Assembly (NCBI GenBank): GCA_023382535.1
Contig: JAHDWA010000013.1
Location: forward strand, 62,001 to 126,000
Length of the DNA: 64,000 nt
Direction of reading: 5' to 3'
Origin: Anaerolineae bacterium
Lineage (GTDB): Bacteria; Chloroflexota; Anaerolineae; 4572-78; J111
Each line of letters begins with the position of its first letter. The first letter of the stretch is position 1. The notes under the pieces are model-generated. The model was given only the letters and a program-made list of their open reading frames with translations, was not told the DNA's origin and did no database searches. Shown piece after piece: positions 18,001-26,985 of this stretch. The translations under genes were made by a program, and so were the position numbers.

Positions 18001-19117
18001 GGTCTCTCACCTCCACAATGACTTGAGCTAAACGAGTTGCGGCTTCTGGTTGGGCCAGGTGGGCGCTGGCGTCACTCATCGCCCGCAGCTTATCTTGATC
18101 CGTGATCAACTCAAGCACTGTTCCCTTTAATCTTTGACTCAACTCCGCGTCATTGATAACCACGGCCGCTTGATGGCGCGCCAGGTACGCCGCATTCCGG
18201 TTCTGGTGCGCCCCGGCATAAGGATAGGGGACGAGAATCGCCGGCAAGGCCGCTGCCGGGAACTCCCCTAAGACGCTCGCCCCCGCTCGCGAAATCACCA
18301 GGTCCGCCGCCAGCAGAGCCGTGACCATCTCGTCGTGCAGATAAGCCGACACACGGTAGCGTGTCTGCAGGTCGGGCGATAATTCCGCCCGGCGAGCCAG
18401 CACCCAGGCTTCATCCAGCGCCCCGGTCACATGCACCACCTGGCAGACTTGCAGGTAACTTTCCATATCCTCCGCCACAGCCTGATTGATGCTGCGCGCG
18501 CCCCGGCTGCCGCCAAAAATCATTAACACGGGCAGGTCATCGCGCAAGCCTAATTCGCGGCAGGCTGCGGCTTTGACCTCCCCCCAGCCCCCTCCTTTCA
18601 AGGAGGGGGAGAAGAGGTTGTCACGCACCGGATAGCCGGTGACAACCGTCAGGCCGGGTTTAAAGAACTGCTGGGCCTCCGGCGCCGTCACGGCCACCTT
18701 ATCGGCAAAGCGGGCCAGAAATTTGATCGCCAGGCCCGGCTCGATGTCAGGTAAATAAATGATCGCCGGCACGCCTGCCTGCCGCGCTGCCAGCGTGACC
18801 GGGACACAGACGTAGCCGCCGGTCACAAAGAGTATATCAGGCCGGAAACGGCGCATGATCTGGCGGCTCTGGCGATAACCCTGGCTGAGCGCCCACAAGC
18901 CCTGCGCCGCCGCAAAGGGATTTTTGCCCCGCAGTCCCAACGCCGCAATCGCTTCAAATGTTAAACCCGCCCGTTCGACCAGGGCCTGTTCCATGCCGCC
19001 GCTGCTGCCAATCCATAACAGATCCAGTTCAGCGCACTGCTGCCTTAGTTTTGGCACGACGGCCAGGGCCGGGTAGACGTGTCCCCCGGTTCCGCCGCCG
19101 GAGATGATCAACCTCAC
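17990..19117 (-). CDS. murG: UDP-GlcNAc:lipid I N-acetylglucosaminyltransferase
   Basis: A GT-B glycosyltransferase completing lipid II on the inner membrane face. The GTG at 19117 is preferred: AGGAG lies just upstream and the family start (RLIISGGGTGGHVYPALA) follows at once. Motifs: GSSGGMEQ, FVTGGYVCVPVTLAA, MIFGGSRGARSINQ and ISRAGASVLGEF. A short proline/glycine-rich insertion (FSPSLKGGGWGEVK, about residue 170) is encoded by a GC-rich palindromic repeat. The start lies 89 bp inside the ftsW 3' end, an unusually long overlap. Confidence 0.95.
   Translation of the reverse strand: MRLIISGGGTGGHVYPALAVVPKLRQQCAELDLLWIGSSGGMEQALVERAGLTFEAIAALGLRGKNPFAAAQGLWALSQGYRQSRQIMRRFRPDILFVTGGYVCVPVTLAARQAGVPAIIYLPDIEPGLAIKFLARFADKVAVTAPEAQQFFKPGLTVVTGYPVRDNLFSPSLKGGGWGEVKAAACRELGLRDDLPVLMIFGGSRGARSINQAVAEDMESYLQVCQVVHVTGALDEAWVLARRAELSPDLQTRYRVSAYLHDEMVTALLAADLVISRAGASVLGEFPAAALPAILVPYPYAGAHQNRNAAYLARHQAAVVINDAELSQRLKGTVLELITDQDKLRAMSDASAHLAQPEAATRLAQVIVEVRDRGN
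18588..18609. repeat. CCCCCTCCTT palindrome inside murG
   Basis: CCCCCTCCTT (18588-18597) and AAGGAGGGGG (18600-18609) form a 10-bp perfect stem with a 2-bp loop. It sits in frame in murG, encoding PSLKGGGWG. Such CCCCAGCCCCCTCC...GGAGGGGG palindromes are typical interspersed repeats, and a shorter relative lies after the GH-CotH gene (38118-38136). Confidence 0.85.
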
Positions 19118-20252
19118 GACGCTCCTCTTTTTCCTGCGGATCTTCCGGCATGGTCCGGCGCGATACGGCCAGCAGCAGCCCGGCGCTGGCCATGCTGACA
19201 ACCAGCGATGAGCCGCCAAAACTGATAAAGGGCAGGGTAACGCCGGTAAAGGGGATGCTGGCCGTCACCACCCCCACATTGACAATGGCTTGAAAAATAA
19301 GGCCGCAGGTAATGCCCGAAGCCAGCACCCGTCCAAAGGCGTCGGGAGCCAGCATGGCCACCCGAAAGCCGCGATAGGCCAGAAAAGCGAACAGGCCCAA
19401 CACGGCCAGGGAACCAACCAGGCCCAACTCCTCGCCCAGAATTGCAAAAATGCCGTCGGTATGGGAGGCCGGAATGTAGCCAAACTTTTGCCGGCTGGCC
19501 CCCAACCCCAGGCCTAACAGGCCCCCCGACCCCAAAGCGATGAGGATCTGGCGAATCTGGTAACCGCCGTTCAGCGGGTCGGCATTAAGCGGGTCCAGAA
19601 AAGTAGCCACCCGATTCAAACGATAAGCCGACTGCGTGGTCAAAAAAGCAATGGTCCCGCCGCCTAAAATCGCGCTGACAATGATTTGCCACAAATTGCC
19701 TCCGGCAATAAAGAACATTGCCAGGGCGGTGAGGGCAATCAGGACGGCAGTGCTCAGGCTGCGTTGCAGCACAATCAGGCCGGTAATCAAGCCCAACAAA
19801 ATAGCAAACGGAATGAGGCCATAACTTACCCTGCGAATCCGCTCCCCTTTGGACGAAAGCCAATCGGCGATATAGATCATAATGGCCAGCTTACTGAACT
19901 CGGAGGGCTGGATTGAGCCGTTAAACAGCCAGCGCTGCCCGCCAAAACGCTCCTGGCCGATCAGCAGGACCACGCCCAACAAAAGCAGGGTGAGGGTCAT
20001 CAGCAGAATGGAGAAGCGCCGCCAGGTGTGGTACTCCACCCGGGCAAAGATAATCATCACCAGCAGCCCAACCCCCATCCATAACAGTTGGCGAATAAAG
20101 TAATAGGTCGGCTGATCATACAATTGATACCCCAGGGCAAAGGTGGCGCTGTAAATCATCATCAGGCCGACGATGAGCAGGGCAGCAATGGTGATAATCA
20201 ACAAATAATCATATTTATGTGGATCATCCGTTTTTGACGGCGGCATTATCAT
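19029..20252 (-). CDS. ftsW: Peptidoglycan glycosyltransferase FtsW
   Basis: A SEDS-family membrane polymerase, 407 residues, ten predicted helices. It starts with a short cytoplasmic tail, then MMIYSATFALG; the SEDS core includes QPSEFSKLAIMIYIADWL, a GGGYQIRQ-like stretch (NGGYQIRQILIALGSGG), ILGEELGLVG and a PFISFGGSSL end. It polymerises lipid II together with FtsI, encoded in the same cluster. The C-terminal tail is long and arginine-rich and overlaps murG. Two candidate ATGs (20252, 20246) have no clear ribosome site. Confidence 0.96.
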   Translation of the reverse strand: MIMPPSKTDDPHKYDYLLIITIAALLIVGLMMIYSATFALGYQLYDQPTYYFIRQLLWMGVGLLVMIIFARVEYHTWRRFSILLMTLTLLLLGVVLLIGQERFGGQRWLFNGSIQPSEFSKLAIMIYIADWLSSKGERIRRVSYGLIPFAILLGLITGLIVLQRSLSTAVLIALTALAMFFIAGGNLWQIIVSAILGGGTIAFLTTQSAYRLNRVATFLDPLNADPLNGGYQIRQILIALGSGGLLGLGLGASRQKFGYIPASHTDGIFAILGEELGLVGSLAVLGLFAFLAYRGFRVAMLAPDAFGRVLASGITCGLIFQAIVNVGVVTASIPFTGVTLPFISFGGSSLVVSMASAGLLLAVSRRTMPEDPQEKEERREVDHLRRRNRGTRLPGPGRRAKTKAAVR

Positions 20253-20253
20253 G

Positions 20254-20332
20254 GTTAGTAGACAGTAATCAGTAGTCAGTAGTTAGTAAGCAATGGCTGG
20301 TAATTACAGATAACTGGTCACTGATCACTGGC
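20254..20332. repeat. CAGTAGTCAGT-family element upstream of ftsW
   Basis: Left block 20263-20288 (CAGTAATCAGTAGTCAGTAG units) and right block 20311-20331 (complementary CTGGTCACTGATCACTGG) can form an imperfect hairpin. Same family as 47287-47365 and the murB insert. Confidence 0.8.
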
Positions 20333-20342
20333 AAATAGATCC

Positions 20343-21785
20343 CTATAACTTTTGGACCAACTCTTTAAACCGTTCGCCTCGTTCGGCATAGTTATGAAAG
20401 GCATCAAAGCTGGCGCAGCCGGGAGAGAGTAGGACCACATCACCCGGCCGGGCCAATTGTACCGCCAGGTTGACGGCCTCTTCCAAATTAGCGCAGCGAT
20501 GCACCCCTGTCTGCGTTGTACTTACTTCGTGGCGCACTTTCTCGATGGTTTTGGCAATCAACTCGGCGGCCTCGCCAAACAGAATCACACCACGGGTCTT
20601 ATGGAGGATCAAGCGGGCTGCATCTTCCCAGGGCAGATTTTTATCGCGGCCCCCTGCCAGCAAAACTATCGGCTCACTAAAAGAGTGCAGTGCCGCTACC
20701 AACCGGCCCGGACTGGTAGCGACACTATCGTTAAAGTAACTGACGCCCTTATTTTCGCGCACAAATTCCAGGCGGTGAGCCACCCCCGTAAACGTGGTTA
20801 TCACGCTGCGCATCGCTTCTATAGACGCGCCTGCTTCTCGAGCCATCAAGCAGGCAGCTAAAATATTGCTCAGGTTATGCGTTCCGCGCAGCTTGATTTC
20901 CTGCCGGGTAGCCAGAAAGTGCGGCATACTGTTTTGATCAAGCAAGACCAAATCGTTTTCGACTACGGAGGCCCCCCGGGGCATTTGTGCTTCAAGGCTG
21001 AACCAGCGCACTTTCCCCCGAAATTGATAGCCGATGGTCCGGGTCATATCGTTATCCAGGCTCATGATGATGACCCCCTCCGGCCCCTGATAATCAATCA
21101 GGGCCCGCTTGGCCCGGACATAGTGCTTCATTGAAGGATGGCGGTCGAGGTGGTTGGGGGTGATGTTCAAAATGGCGCTGATGGGCGGACTCCAGCTTGC
21201 CAGCAGGCCGGCCAGACCGGGATTTTCCGCCTGGACTCCCTGGTTGAGCCTGGCGTGGAAGTACTCCAGTTGAAAGCTGCTCAACTCCATGACCACGACA
21301 TCCGTCGGGCTAACCTGATCAACGATTTCAATCAGCGGCTGGCCGATGTTGCCCCCGACCCAGGTTTTTCGACCACTGGCCTCCATAATTTTGCCGAGCA
21401 GGGTTGTCGTGGTGGTTTTGCCGCTGGAACCGGTGATGGCTAAAATTGGCGCGGGGCAAAGGTAACAAAACAGCCGGCTTTCGGTACTGAGGGGGATGTT
21501 TCGGGATCGGGCTGCTTCCAGAAACGGTGTCTCCAGGGGCACGCCGGGGCTGACAAAAATCAAATCAGCCTCATCCAGGAGAGATAACGGATGCTCCCCC
21601 AAGACAAGCGAAACTCCCGCCCCGGCTAAAGCGGCCGGGACTGTGCCCAATTTTTCGGCTGGTTGCGAGTCGGTGGCCGTTACGGTAAAGCCATGCCGGG
21701 TTAGATAGGTGGCCAGAGCGGTTCCTTCTTGTCCCAGGCCAACAATCACCACCCGCAGCCCCGCTAGCGCGCTGATGTTTGCCAT
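20343..21785 (-). CDS. murD: UDP-N-acetylmuramoylalanine--D-glutamate ligase
   Basis: A cytoplasmic Mur ligase adding D-Glu, 480 residues. N-terminal UDP-binding Rossmann loop VVIVGLGQEGTALATYL (about 12-28), ATP loop ITGSSGKTTTT (about 116-126), VMELSSFQLEYF, NITPNHLDRH and the C-terminal LLAGGRDKNLPWE. All are in order and of normal spacing; the protein is slightly long. GGAG precedes the ATG. Lies between mraY and ftsW, with a small gene inserted upstream. Confidence 0.97.
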   Translation of the reverse strand: MANISALAGLRVVIVGLGQEGTALATYLTRHGFTVTATDSQPAEKLGTVPAALAGAGVSLVLGEHPLSLLDEADLIFVSPGVPLETPFLEAARSRNIPLSTESRLFCYLCPAPILAITGSSGKTTTTTLLGKIMEASGRKTWVGGNIGQPLIEIVDQVSPTDVVVMELSSFQLEYFHARLNQGVQAENPGLAGLLASWSPPISAILNITPNHLDRHPSMKHYVRAKRALIDYQGPEGVIIMSLDNDMTRTIGYQFRGKVRWFSLEAQMPRGASVVENDLVLLDQNSMPHFLATRQEIKLRGTHNLSNILAACLMAREAGASIEAMRSVITTFTGVAHRLEFVRENKGVSYFNDSVATSPGRLVAALHSFSEPIVLLAGGRDKNLPWEDAARLILHKTRGVILFGEAAELIAKTIEKVRHEVSTTQTGVHRCANLEEAVNLAVQLARPGDVVLLSPGCASFDAFHNYAERGERFKELVQKL

Positions 21786-21830
21786 AGTTCAACTTCTCCA
21801 TTCAACAGTTTAAGTTGAATGGTATTATAC

Positions 21831-22142
21831 TCAGGCGGCCAACTCCTGTGCGGGTACCCAAATCATTTCAACCCCTTGTTCTTCCGGCAGCAGCAAATCG
21901 TTGTCGAGAATAGCCCGCACCACTTCGTCCAGAGTCGTCAACAGAACCCCGGCTTTGTTGCGGTAGTGACGAATGCCCCGGGTCAAATCCTCGTCAATGC
22001 GCGCCACCAGCTTGAGCGCCGCCTGATAGGTCGCTTCTCGCTCCGCCGCCGTCGGGGTTTTGACCAACTCGGGATAAGCTCGCGGCGTCGTGTACCGACC
22101 ATTACGACCGCTATGGCGCGTTTGAGTTTGCGGGTGTTCCAT
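21831..22142 (-). CDS. Small hypothetical protein between mraY and murD
   Basis: A 103-residue soluble protein with a basic N-terminus (HPQTQTRHSGRNGRY) and a helical, acidic remainder (IDEDLTRGIRHYRNKAGVLL). A strong AAGGAGG lies 9 bp before the ATG, so translation is likely. No family recognised. The codon choice looks like that of the neighbouring genes. It is absent from canonical dcw orders, so it is a lineage-specific insertion; function unknown. Confidence 0.6.
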   Translation of the reverse strand: MEHPQTQTRHSGRNGRYTTPRAYPELVKTPTAAEREATYQAALKLVARIDEDLTRGIRHYRNKAGVLLTTLDEVVRAILDNDLLLPEEQGVEMIWVPAQELAA

Positions 22143-22211
22143 TTTGCTGAATCCTCCTTCAACTAAATTGCCAACTAATTTTATATGAGCGCCGTATCCG
22201 GCGGTCTCAAC

Positions 22212-22280
22212 AAGGATGAAGGATGAGGGATGAAGGATGAAAGGTTGTTTTTTCCACCTTCCACCTTCAGCCTTCCGCCT
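22212..22280. repeat. GGATGAA / CCACCTT repeat upstream of the small gene
   Basis: Tandem GGATGAAGGATGAGGGATGAAGGATGA (22212-22240) is followed by CCACCTTCCACCTTCAGCCTTCC (22255-22277), which can pair with it imperfectly. Lies between the mraY stop and the small gene. Confidence 0.75.
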
Positions 22281-22282
22281 AC

Positions 22283-23260
22283 CTAAATCAGGGCCAATGC
22301 GATACCCAGCATGGCCGATAAAATTCCAATGAGCCAGAAGCGCTGTGTCACATGGGTTTCCGACCAGCCCAGCAGTTCAAAATGATGATGCAAGGGACTC
22401 ATCCTAAACAGGCGTTTGCCGCCGGTCAGCTTAAAGTAGGCCACTTGCAGAATTACCGAGGCGGCTTCGGCCATGAAAACGAAGGCCACCACCGGCAGCA
22501 GCAGCCACTGGCCGGTCATCAGGGCGACCACGGCCAGGGTGGCGCCGATAGCCAGCGAGCCGGTATCGCCCATAAACAGTTCCGCCGGATGGGCGTTGTA
22601 CCAGAGAAAGGCCAGCAGCGCTCCGACCACGGTGAACACAAAGGCCACCAGCCAGATCTGGCCCTGCAAAAAGGCAATCACGCCGTAAGCCGCAAACGTA
22701 ACGGCAGCGATGCTGCCGGCCAAACCGTCCAGGCCGTCGGTTAGATTGACCGCGTTTGAAGTCCCCACAATAATGAACATTGCTACCGGGATATACAGCC
22801 AGCCAATATCAATTCTTTGGGCAATCCCCGGAATGGCGATGCTGCGCAAATCAAGAGCGTAATGCAAAAAGAGAGCGGTAAACAAAGCAAAAATCAGTTG
22901 CCATAACAGCTTGTAACGCCCCAGCAAGCCTGTCGTAATCACTTTGACCCCCATCAGGTCGTCCACTGCGCCCAAGGCGCCAAAAGCAATCATGACCCCC
23001 ATCGGCACCAGGATAGAGCGGCCAATGAGGTTGTAGCCCAGCACATTAGCCACATTGAGCACACTGGTGATCACCAAAACCGGGATCAGGATCATCAAAC
23101 CACCCATGGTCGGTGTGCCTGTTTTCACCTGGTGGCTGCTTGGCCCTTCAATCCGAATGCCTTTGCCAATGCTCAACTGCCGCAACAGGTTAATCAAAGG
23201 ACGCCCCCAAATAACCGCCAGTAAAAATGCAATCGCCCCCAATGTTAGCGAGTAAGCCAT
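22283..23260 (-). CDS. mraY: Phospho-N-acetylmuramoyl-pentapeptide-transferase
   Basis: A polytopic membrane enzyme, 325 residues, transferring phospho-MurNAc-pentapeptide to undecaprenyl phosphate to make lipid I. Signatures: KTGTPTMGGLMIL (about 47-59), the first Asp pair in VDDLMGVK, NLTDGLDGLAGS (about 173-184), FMGDTGSLAIGA and the histidine loop PLHHHFELLGW. All catalytic aspartates are present. About ten membrane segments. Canonical position after murF, although murE is missing from the cluster. Confidence 0.97.
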   Translation of the reverse strand: MAYSLTLGAIAFLLAVIWGRPLINLLRQLSIGKGIRIEGPSSHQVKTGTPTMGGLMILIPVLVITSVLNVANVLGYNLIGRSILVPMGVMIAFGALGAVDDLMGVKVITTGLLGRYKLLWQLIFALFTALFLHYALDLRSIAIPGIAQRIDIGWLYIPVAMFIIVGTSNAVNLTDGLDGLAGSIAAVTFAAYGVIAFLQGQIWLVAFVFTVVGALLAFLWYNAHPAELFMGDTGSLAIGATLAVVALMTGQWLLLPVVAFVFMAEAASVILQVAYFKLTGGKRLFRMSPLHHHFELLGWSETHVTQRFWLIGILSAMLGIALALI

Positions 23261-23266
23261 AAGTGT

Positions 23267-24721
23267 TTAACGTTCAACATTGAACGTTGCCCGTTCTGCC
23301 GTCAAAGCTGAAACAATTTCATCCAATCGTTGCGAATTTGAGCCTTTAATCAAGGCAATATCTTCCGCCTGCAAATTCTTTTCCAGATAAGTGATAGCTG
23401 CCTGATTATTTTCCATTTCCAGGATCGCCGCCGGATCAAGACCGCAGGCGCGAGCCTCAGCAGCAATCCACTTGGCCCGCCTGCCAATCACAATCAGCAA
23501 GTTCACCACAGCGGCGGCGCGACCCCCTACCTTACGATGCCCCTCTTCCTCAAAGCTGCCCAATTCCAACATGTCCCCCAGCACTGCAACTTTTCTGGCT
23601 CCGGTCAGGTCATCCAGCAAATTCAGAGCGGCGATAGTCGAAGCAGGGCTGGCGTTGTAGGTGTCATCCAGCAGGGTCGAACCATTTGGGCCGGGCGCCG
23701 CCACGAGGCGCAGTTGGGCGCTGGAGGGCAGCACCTGCAAGCCGGTGATGATTTCTTCCCAATCCAGCCCTTCGGCCAGACCGACCAGGGCTGCTCGCAG
23801 CGCCGTATGGACGCTATGCCGCCCCAGCAAAGGAATACGGGCATGGATGGCCTGGCCTTCATAATGAAAGACAAAGCGAATTCCTTCCAGGCCGGCGCTG
23901 CTTACCTCACTGACCCACAAATCAGCCTCCGGCGACAGGCCGTAGGTGAGAATGCGCGCCTGAGTTTGTTGGGCCATAGGCATTACCAGGGGATCATCGT
24001 AATTCAACAGGGCCAGTCCGCCTTCTGCCGCCGGGGGCAAAGCCTGCACCAGTTCCGTCTTAGCCTGGGCAATTCGCTCAATGGTTCCCAGCCGTTCCAG
24101 ATGGGTTGGGCCAACATTTGTCACCACCCCCACCTGGGGCCGCGCGATTTCACACAGCAGGGCAATTTCGCCCAGGGTATACATACCCATCTCCAAGACG
24201 ACACGTTCATGGACATCGCTAAGCTTCAAAAGGGTCAACGGCAAGCCAATTTCGTTGTTAAAATTGCCTTCGCTCTTAAGTGTCTCGTAGCGGGTTGAAA
24301 GCACTGCCCCAACCAATTCTTTGGTGGTGCTTTTGCCAACGCTGCCGGTGATGCCAATCACCCGCACGTTGAATTTGCCGCGCCAAAAGGCAGCCAGTTG
24401 CTGCAATCCGGTCAGGCTGTCCTTGACCTGGATGCAAACAGGCGTGGTCACCGGCTCAGCGGGATCACTCCCTACTTTGACAACCTGGACCGGCTGCTCC
24501 ATCTCGACTGGCTGGTGCACGATCGCTGCAATCGCGCCGTGTTGAAAAGCCTGGGCCACAAACTGGTGACCATCGTGTTGCTGGCCCGGCAAAGCCACAA
24601 ACAGCGACCCCGGCCCGGCCTCGCGTGAGTCAATCACCACTTGCTCAACCACCTGCGGTGCGGCTATTTGATTTCCGGTCAGGCCCTCAATCACGTCGGC
24701 CAACGTCAAACGCATTGGCAA
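23267..24721 (-). CDS. murF: UDP-N-acetylmuramoyl-tripeptide--D-alanyl-D-alanine ligase
   Basis: A Mur ligase adding D-Ala-D-Ala, 484 residues. Features: N-terminal uridine domain with IDSREAGPGSLFVAL (about 29-43), ATP loop ITGSVGKSTTKEL (about 124-136), NFNNEIGLPLTLL, TNVGPTHLERLG and LDDTYNASPAS. The start could be the ATG at 24721 or the one two codons downstream (MRLTLADV). The C-terminus ends in residues from an AACGTT palindrome, so the natural end may have been altered. It directly follows ftsI; murE, usually between them, is absent. Confidence 0.96.
   Translation of the reverse strand: MPMRLTLADVIEGLTGNQIAAPQVVEQVVIDSREAGPGSLFVALPGQQHDGHQFVAQAFQHGAIAAIVHQPVEMEQPVQVVKVGSDPAEPVTTPVCIQVKDSLTGLQQLAAFWRGKFNVRVIGITGSVGKSTTKELVGAVLSTRYETLKSEGNFNNEIGLPLTLLKLSDVHERVVLEMGMYTLGEIALLCEIARPQVGVVTNVGPTHLERLGTIERIAQAKTELVQALPPAAEGGLALLNYDDPLVMPMAQQTQARILTYGLSPEADLWVSEVSSAGLEGIRFVFHYEGQAIHARIPLLGRHSVHTALRAALVGLAEGLDWEEIITGLQVLPSSAQLRLVAAPGPNGSTLLDDTYNASPASTIAALNLLDDLTGARKVAVLGDMLELGSFEEEGHRKVGGRAAAVVNLLIVIGRRAKWIAAEARACGLDPAAILEMENNQAAITYLEKNLQAEDIALIKGSNSQRLDEIVSALTAERATFNVER
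23269..23288. repeat. AACGTTCAA palindrome capping murF
   Basis: AACGTTCAA (23269-23277) and TTGAACGTT (23280-23288), 9 bp with a 2-bp loop. On the minus strand it encodes the last residues of MurF (TFNVER) and its stop codon. Same family as 8718-8739. Confidence 0.85.
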
Positions 24722-24736
24722 ATCTCTTACTCCCTC

Positions 24737-26443
24737 TTACTTACTAGCCACTTCTTGGCGGGCGTTATCTGGCGGGATGTTGAGCAGAACCACGAGCTGC
24801 TCGGCGATACGTCTGAAGGTAGGGCCGGCGGTCGTATTGCCCCAGCGCGACGCAGTGGGGCGGTCAATGATTACTAAAACCAGCACCTGGGGATCGTCGG
24901 CAGGCAGGTAACCGGCAAAAGAAGCCAGGGTCAAGGTGGGATGGTAGCCGCCCGGGACCGGAATTTCAGCCGTACCGGATTTTCCAGCAACCTTATAACC
25001 GGGGACCAGGGCCTCGGAGTTGGCTCGCTGCAGCGCCTCGACCAGCATGTTGGTCAATGTTCGGGCTGTCTCCTGTGATACCGCCCGGCGCACAACCATG
25101 GGCTTAACCTCAACCTCACGCTCGCTGTCTATAATCCGGCTGACAATATGAGGTTTCATCAGCAGGCCGTCGTTGGCTACCGCGCCCACGGCCAGGGCAA
25201 TCTGGAGCGGCGTGACGGCAATACCTTGCCCAAATGAGTTGGTGCCCAGGTCGCTTTCGTGCCAGTTGGCATCTTTGGGCGTCTTCATCGTGCCGGGGCC
25301 TTCGCTGCTCAGGTCAACTTCGGTCAGCCGGCCAAAGCCAAATCGTTTGACGTACGTGTAAAAGCGATCTTTACCCAGGGCTACCGCCACCTGCGCAATC
25401 CCCACATTCAGACTTTGCGCCAGCACTTCAGTCATATCCACTGTTTCGTGAGCCTGCCGATCCCAGTTGTAAATTACCCGGCCGCCAATCTCAATTGAAC
25501 CGCCATCGTAAATAGTTCCCATTGGCCCAATCGCGCCGGCATCCAACCCGGCTGCCATTGTCACCACCTTAAACACTGACCCCGGCTCATACTGGCGGCT
25601 TACGACCGGGTCGAAGTAGAGGTCTTCGTCACTCGCCCCGTATTTATTAGGGTCATAGGCCGGGTAACTGGTCATCCCCAGAATGGCTCCGGTTTTTGGC
25701 TCTAAAACCACCACCGAGCCTCCCTGAGCGCCGTATTCTTTTACCGCGCTGCGCAGTTCGCGTTCGATCAAATGCTGCACGCTGCGATCCACCGTCAGGT
25801 ACAGGGCCGCCCCGCTGATAGGCGGCACGTAATGGCTGGCTCCGAGCGGGATGATTTCGCCAAAGGGGCTGCGCTCGCCGGTTTGCAAGCCCGCTTTGCC
25901 CCGCAGCATGTCGTCATAAAATCCTTCGACCCCATAAAAACCATTGCCGTTGGTATTGACAAAGCCCAACAGGTGCGCCCCCATGTCGCCTTCCGGGTAG
26001 ACCCGCTTGCTGCGCGGCTCGGCCAATAAGCCGACGATGTCCCATTCGATAATCGTTTCGCCCACGCTTTGCGGCGCACTTTTGGCTAACGGCACCCAGG
26101 CGCTGTCGCTGGTCAAACTTTTTAACAATTCATCACGAGATACGTTCAACAGGCGATACAGCCGGTCTGCCGTAGCATACGGATCGCTGATTATTTTGGG
26201 GCTGGCCGAAATATCATACTCAATCACATCCGCAGCCAGAATATGCCCATTCCGGTCGTGAATTTCGCCCCGGTGGGGGGGAATAACCAACTCATTCTGG
26301 TGCTCGGCTTCGGCCAGTTGAGCAAAGCGGTGATGTTCAAGCACCTGCCAGCGGATCAATTGGCCCACCAGCACCAGTCCTGCCGCTGACATCACCGCCA
26401 TCACCATAATAATTCTGTAGTTTGAACCTTCTGCTGTTTTCAT
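24737..26443 (-). CDS. ftsI: Septal peptidoglycan transpeptidase FtsI (class B PBP)
   Basis: A 568-residue penicillin-binding protein. One N-terminal membrane helix (about 11-28) is followed by a dimerisation domain beginning HRGEIHDRNGHILA, then the transpeptidase domain with the active-site motif EPGSVFK (about 287-293), the SLN triad (about 345) and KSGTAE (about 487). There is no PASTA domain, so it is FtsI-like rather than SpoVD-like. It cross-links septal wall with FtsW. Lies between ftsL and murF with short gaps. Confidence 0.96.
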   Translation of the reverse strand: MKTAEGSNYRIIMVMAVMSAAGLVLVGQLIRWQVLEHHRFAQLAEAEHQNELVIPPHRGEIHDRNGHILAADVIEYDISASPKIISDPYATADRLYRLLNVSRDELLKSLTSDSAWVPLAKSAPQSVGETIIEWDIVGLLAEPRSKRVYPEGDMGAHLLGFVNTNGNGFYGVEGFYDDMLRGKAGLQTGERSPFGEIIPLGASHYVPPISGAALYLTVDRSVQHLIERELRSAVKEYGAQGGSVVVLEPKTGAILGMTSYPAYDPNKYGASDEDLYFDPVVSRQYEPGSVFKVVTMAAGLDAGAIGPMGTIYDGGSIEIGGRVIYNWDRQAHETVDMTEVLAQSLNVGIAQVAVALGKDRFYTYVKRFGFGRLTEVDLSSEGPGTMKTPKDANWHESDLGTNSFGQGIAVTPLQIALAVGAVANDGLLMKPHIVSRIIDSEREVEVKPMVVRRAVSQETARTLTNMLVEALQRANSEALVPGYKVAGKSGTAEIPVPGGYHPTLTLASFAGYLPADDPQVLVLVIIDRPTASRWGNTTAGPTFRRIAEQLVVLLNIPPDNARQEVASK

Positions 26444-26501
26444 CGCAAAACCGGGCTAATTAAAGAAGTAACAAAGCGCAGCTTTGACACCCCACATCAA
26501 T

Positions 26502-26981
26502 TCACTCCCGCCCTTCCAACCAGGCGGCAAAACTGTCAAGCGTATCCATCCACCACGCCGCCGGATCAAATTCGGCTTGAGATTCCTCCAGGTCACTGCG
26601 GAGCGGCCCAGCGCCCCAGGCCGGCTCCTCCGGCTCTAACGGCAGCGGGTAATTAGCAACTGGCAGATAACGCACGTTGGTGGTGGGTGCAAAACCCAAC
26701 TCACGGGCGCGGGTCTCAATCCGATCCAGCGCTTCGAGCCGGGCAATTTCCAGGGTCAGAGCAGCATTCTGATTTTTGATTTGGTCAAGTTCCAGCCGTA
26801 ATTGGTCCATACGATAGCTGGTAGCCGTAACCGCACTCGCCTGAGTCAGATACAGCCAGCCGACCAAACTGAACGTGGCCAGGAGCAGCAAAAATCCCAG
26901 GGCAGCTTTGCTGTCCATACGCCACGGCAGTTGGCGGATGACATTTTCCGGCCTCAGGCTAATCAGAATATTACTTGACAT
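26502..26981 (-). CDS. ftsL: Cell division protein FtsL-like
   Basis: A 159-residue bitopic protein. A cytoplasmic N-terminus of about 27 residues precedes one membrane helix (FLLLLATFSLVGWLYL), then a heptad-bearing coiled coil (MDQLRLELDQIKNQNAALTL) as in FtsL/DivIC, then a ELGFAPTTNVRYLPV segment and an acidic C-terminal tail. FtsL is poorly conserved; the call rests on topology, coiled coil and location between rsmH and ftsI. It follows the rsmH stop by 4 bp. Confidence 0.88.
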   Translation of the reverse strand: MSSNILISLRPENVIRQLPWRMDSKAALGFLLLLATFSLVGWLYLTQASAVTATSYRMDQLRLELDQIKNQNAALTLEIARLEALDRIETRARELGFAPTTNVRYLPVANYPLPLEPEEPAWGAGPLRSDLEESQAEFDPAAWWMDTLDSFAAWLEGRE

Positions 26982-26985
26982 AATA

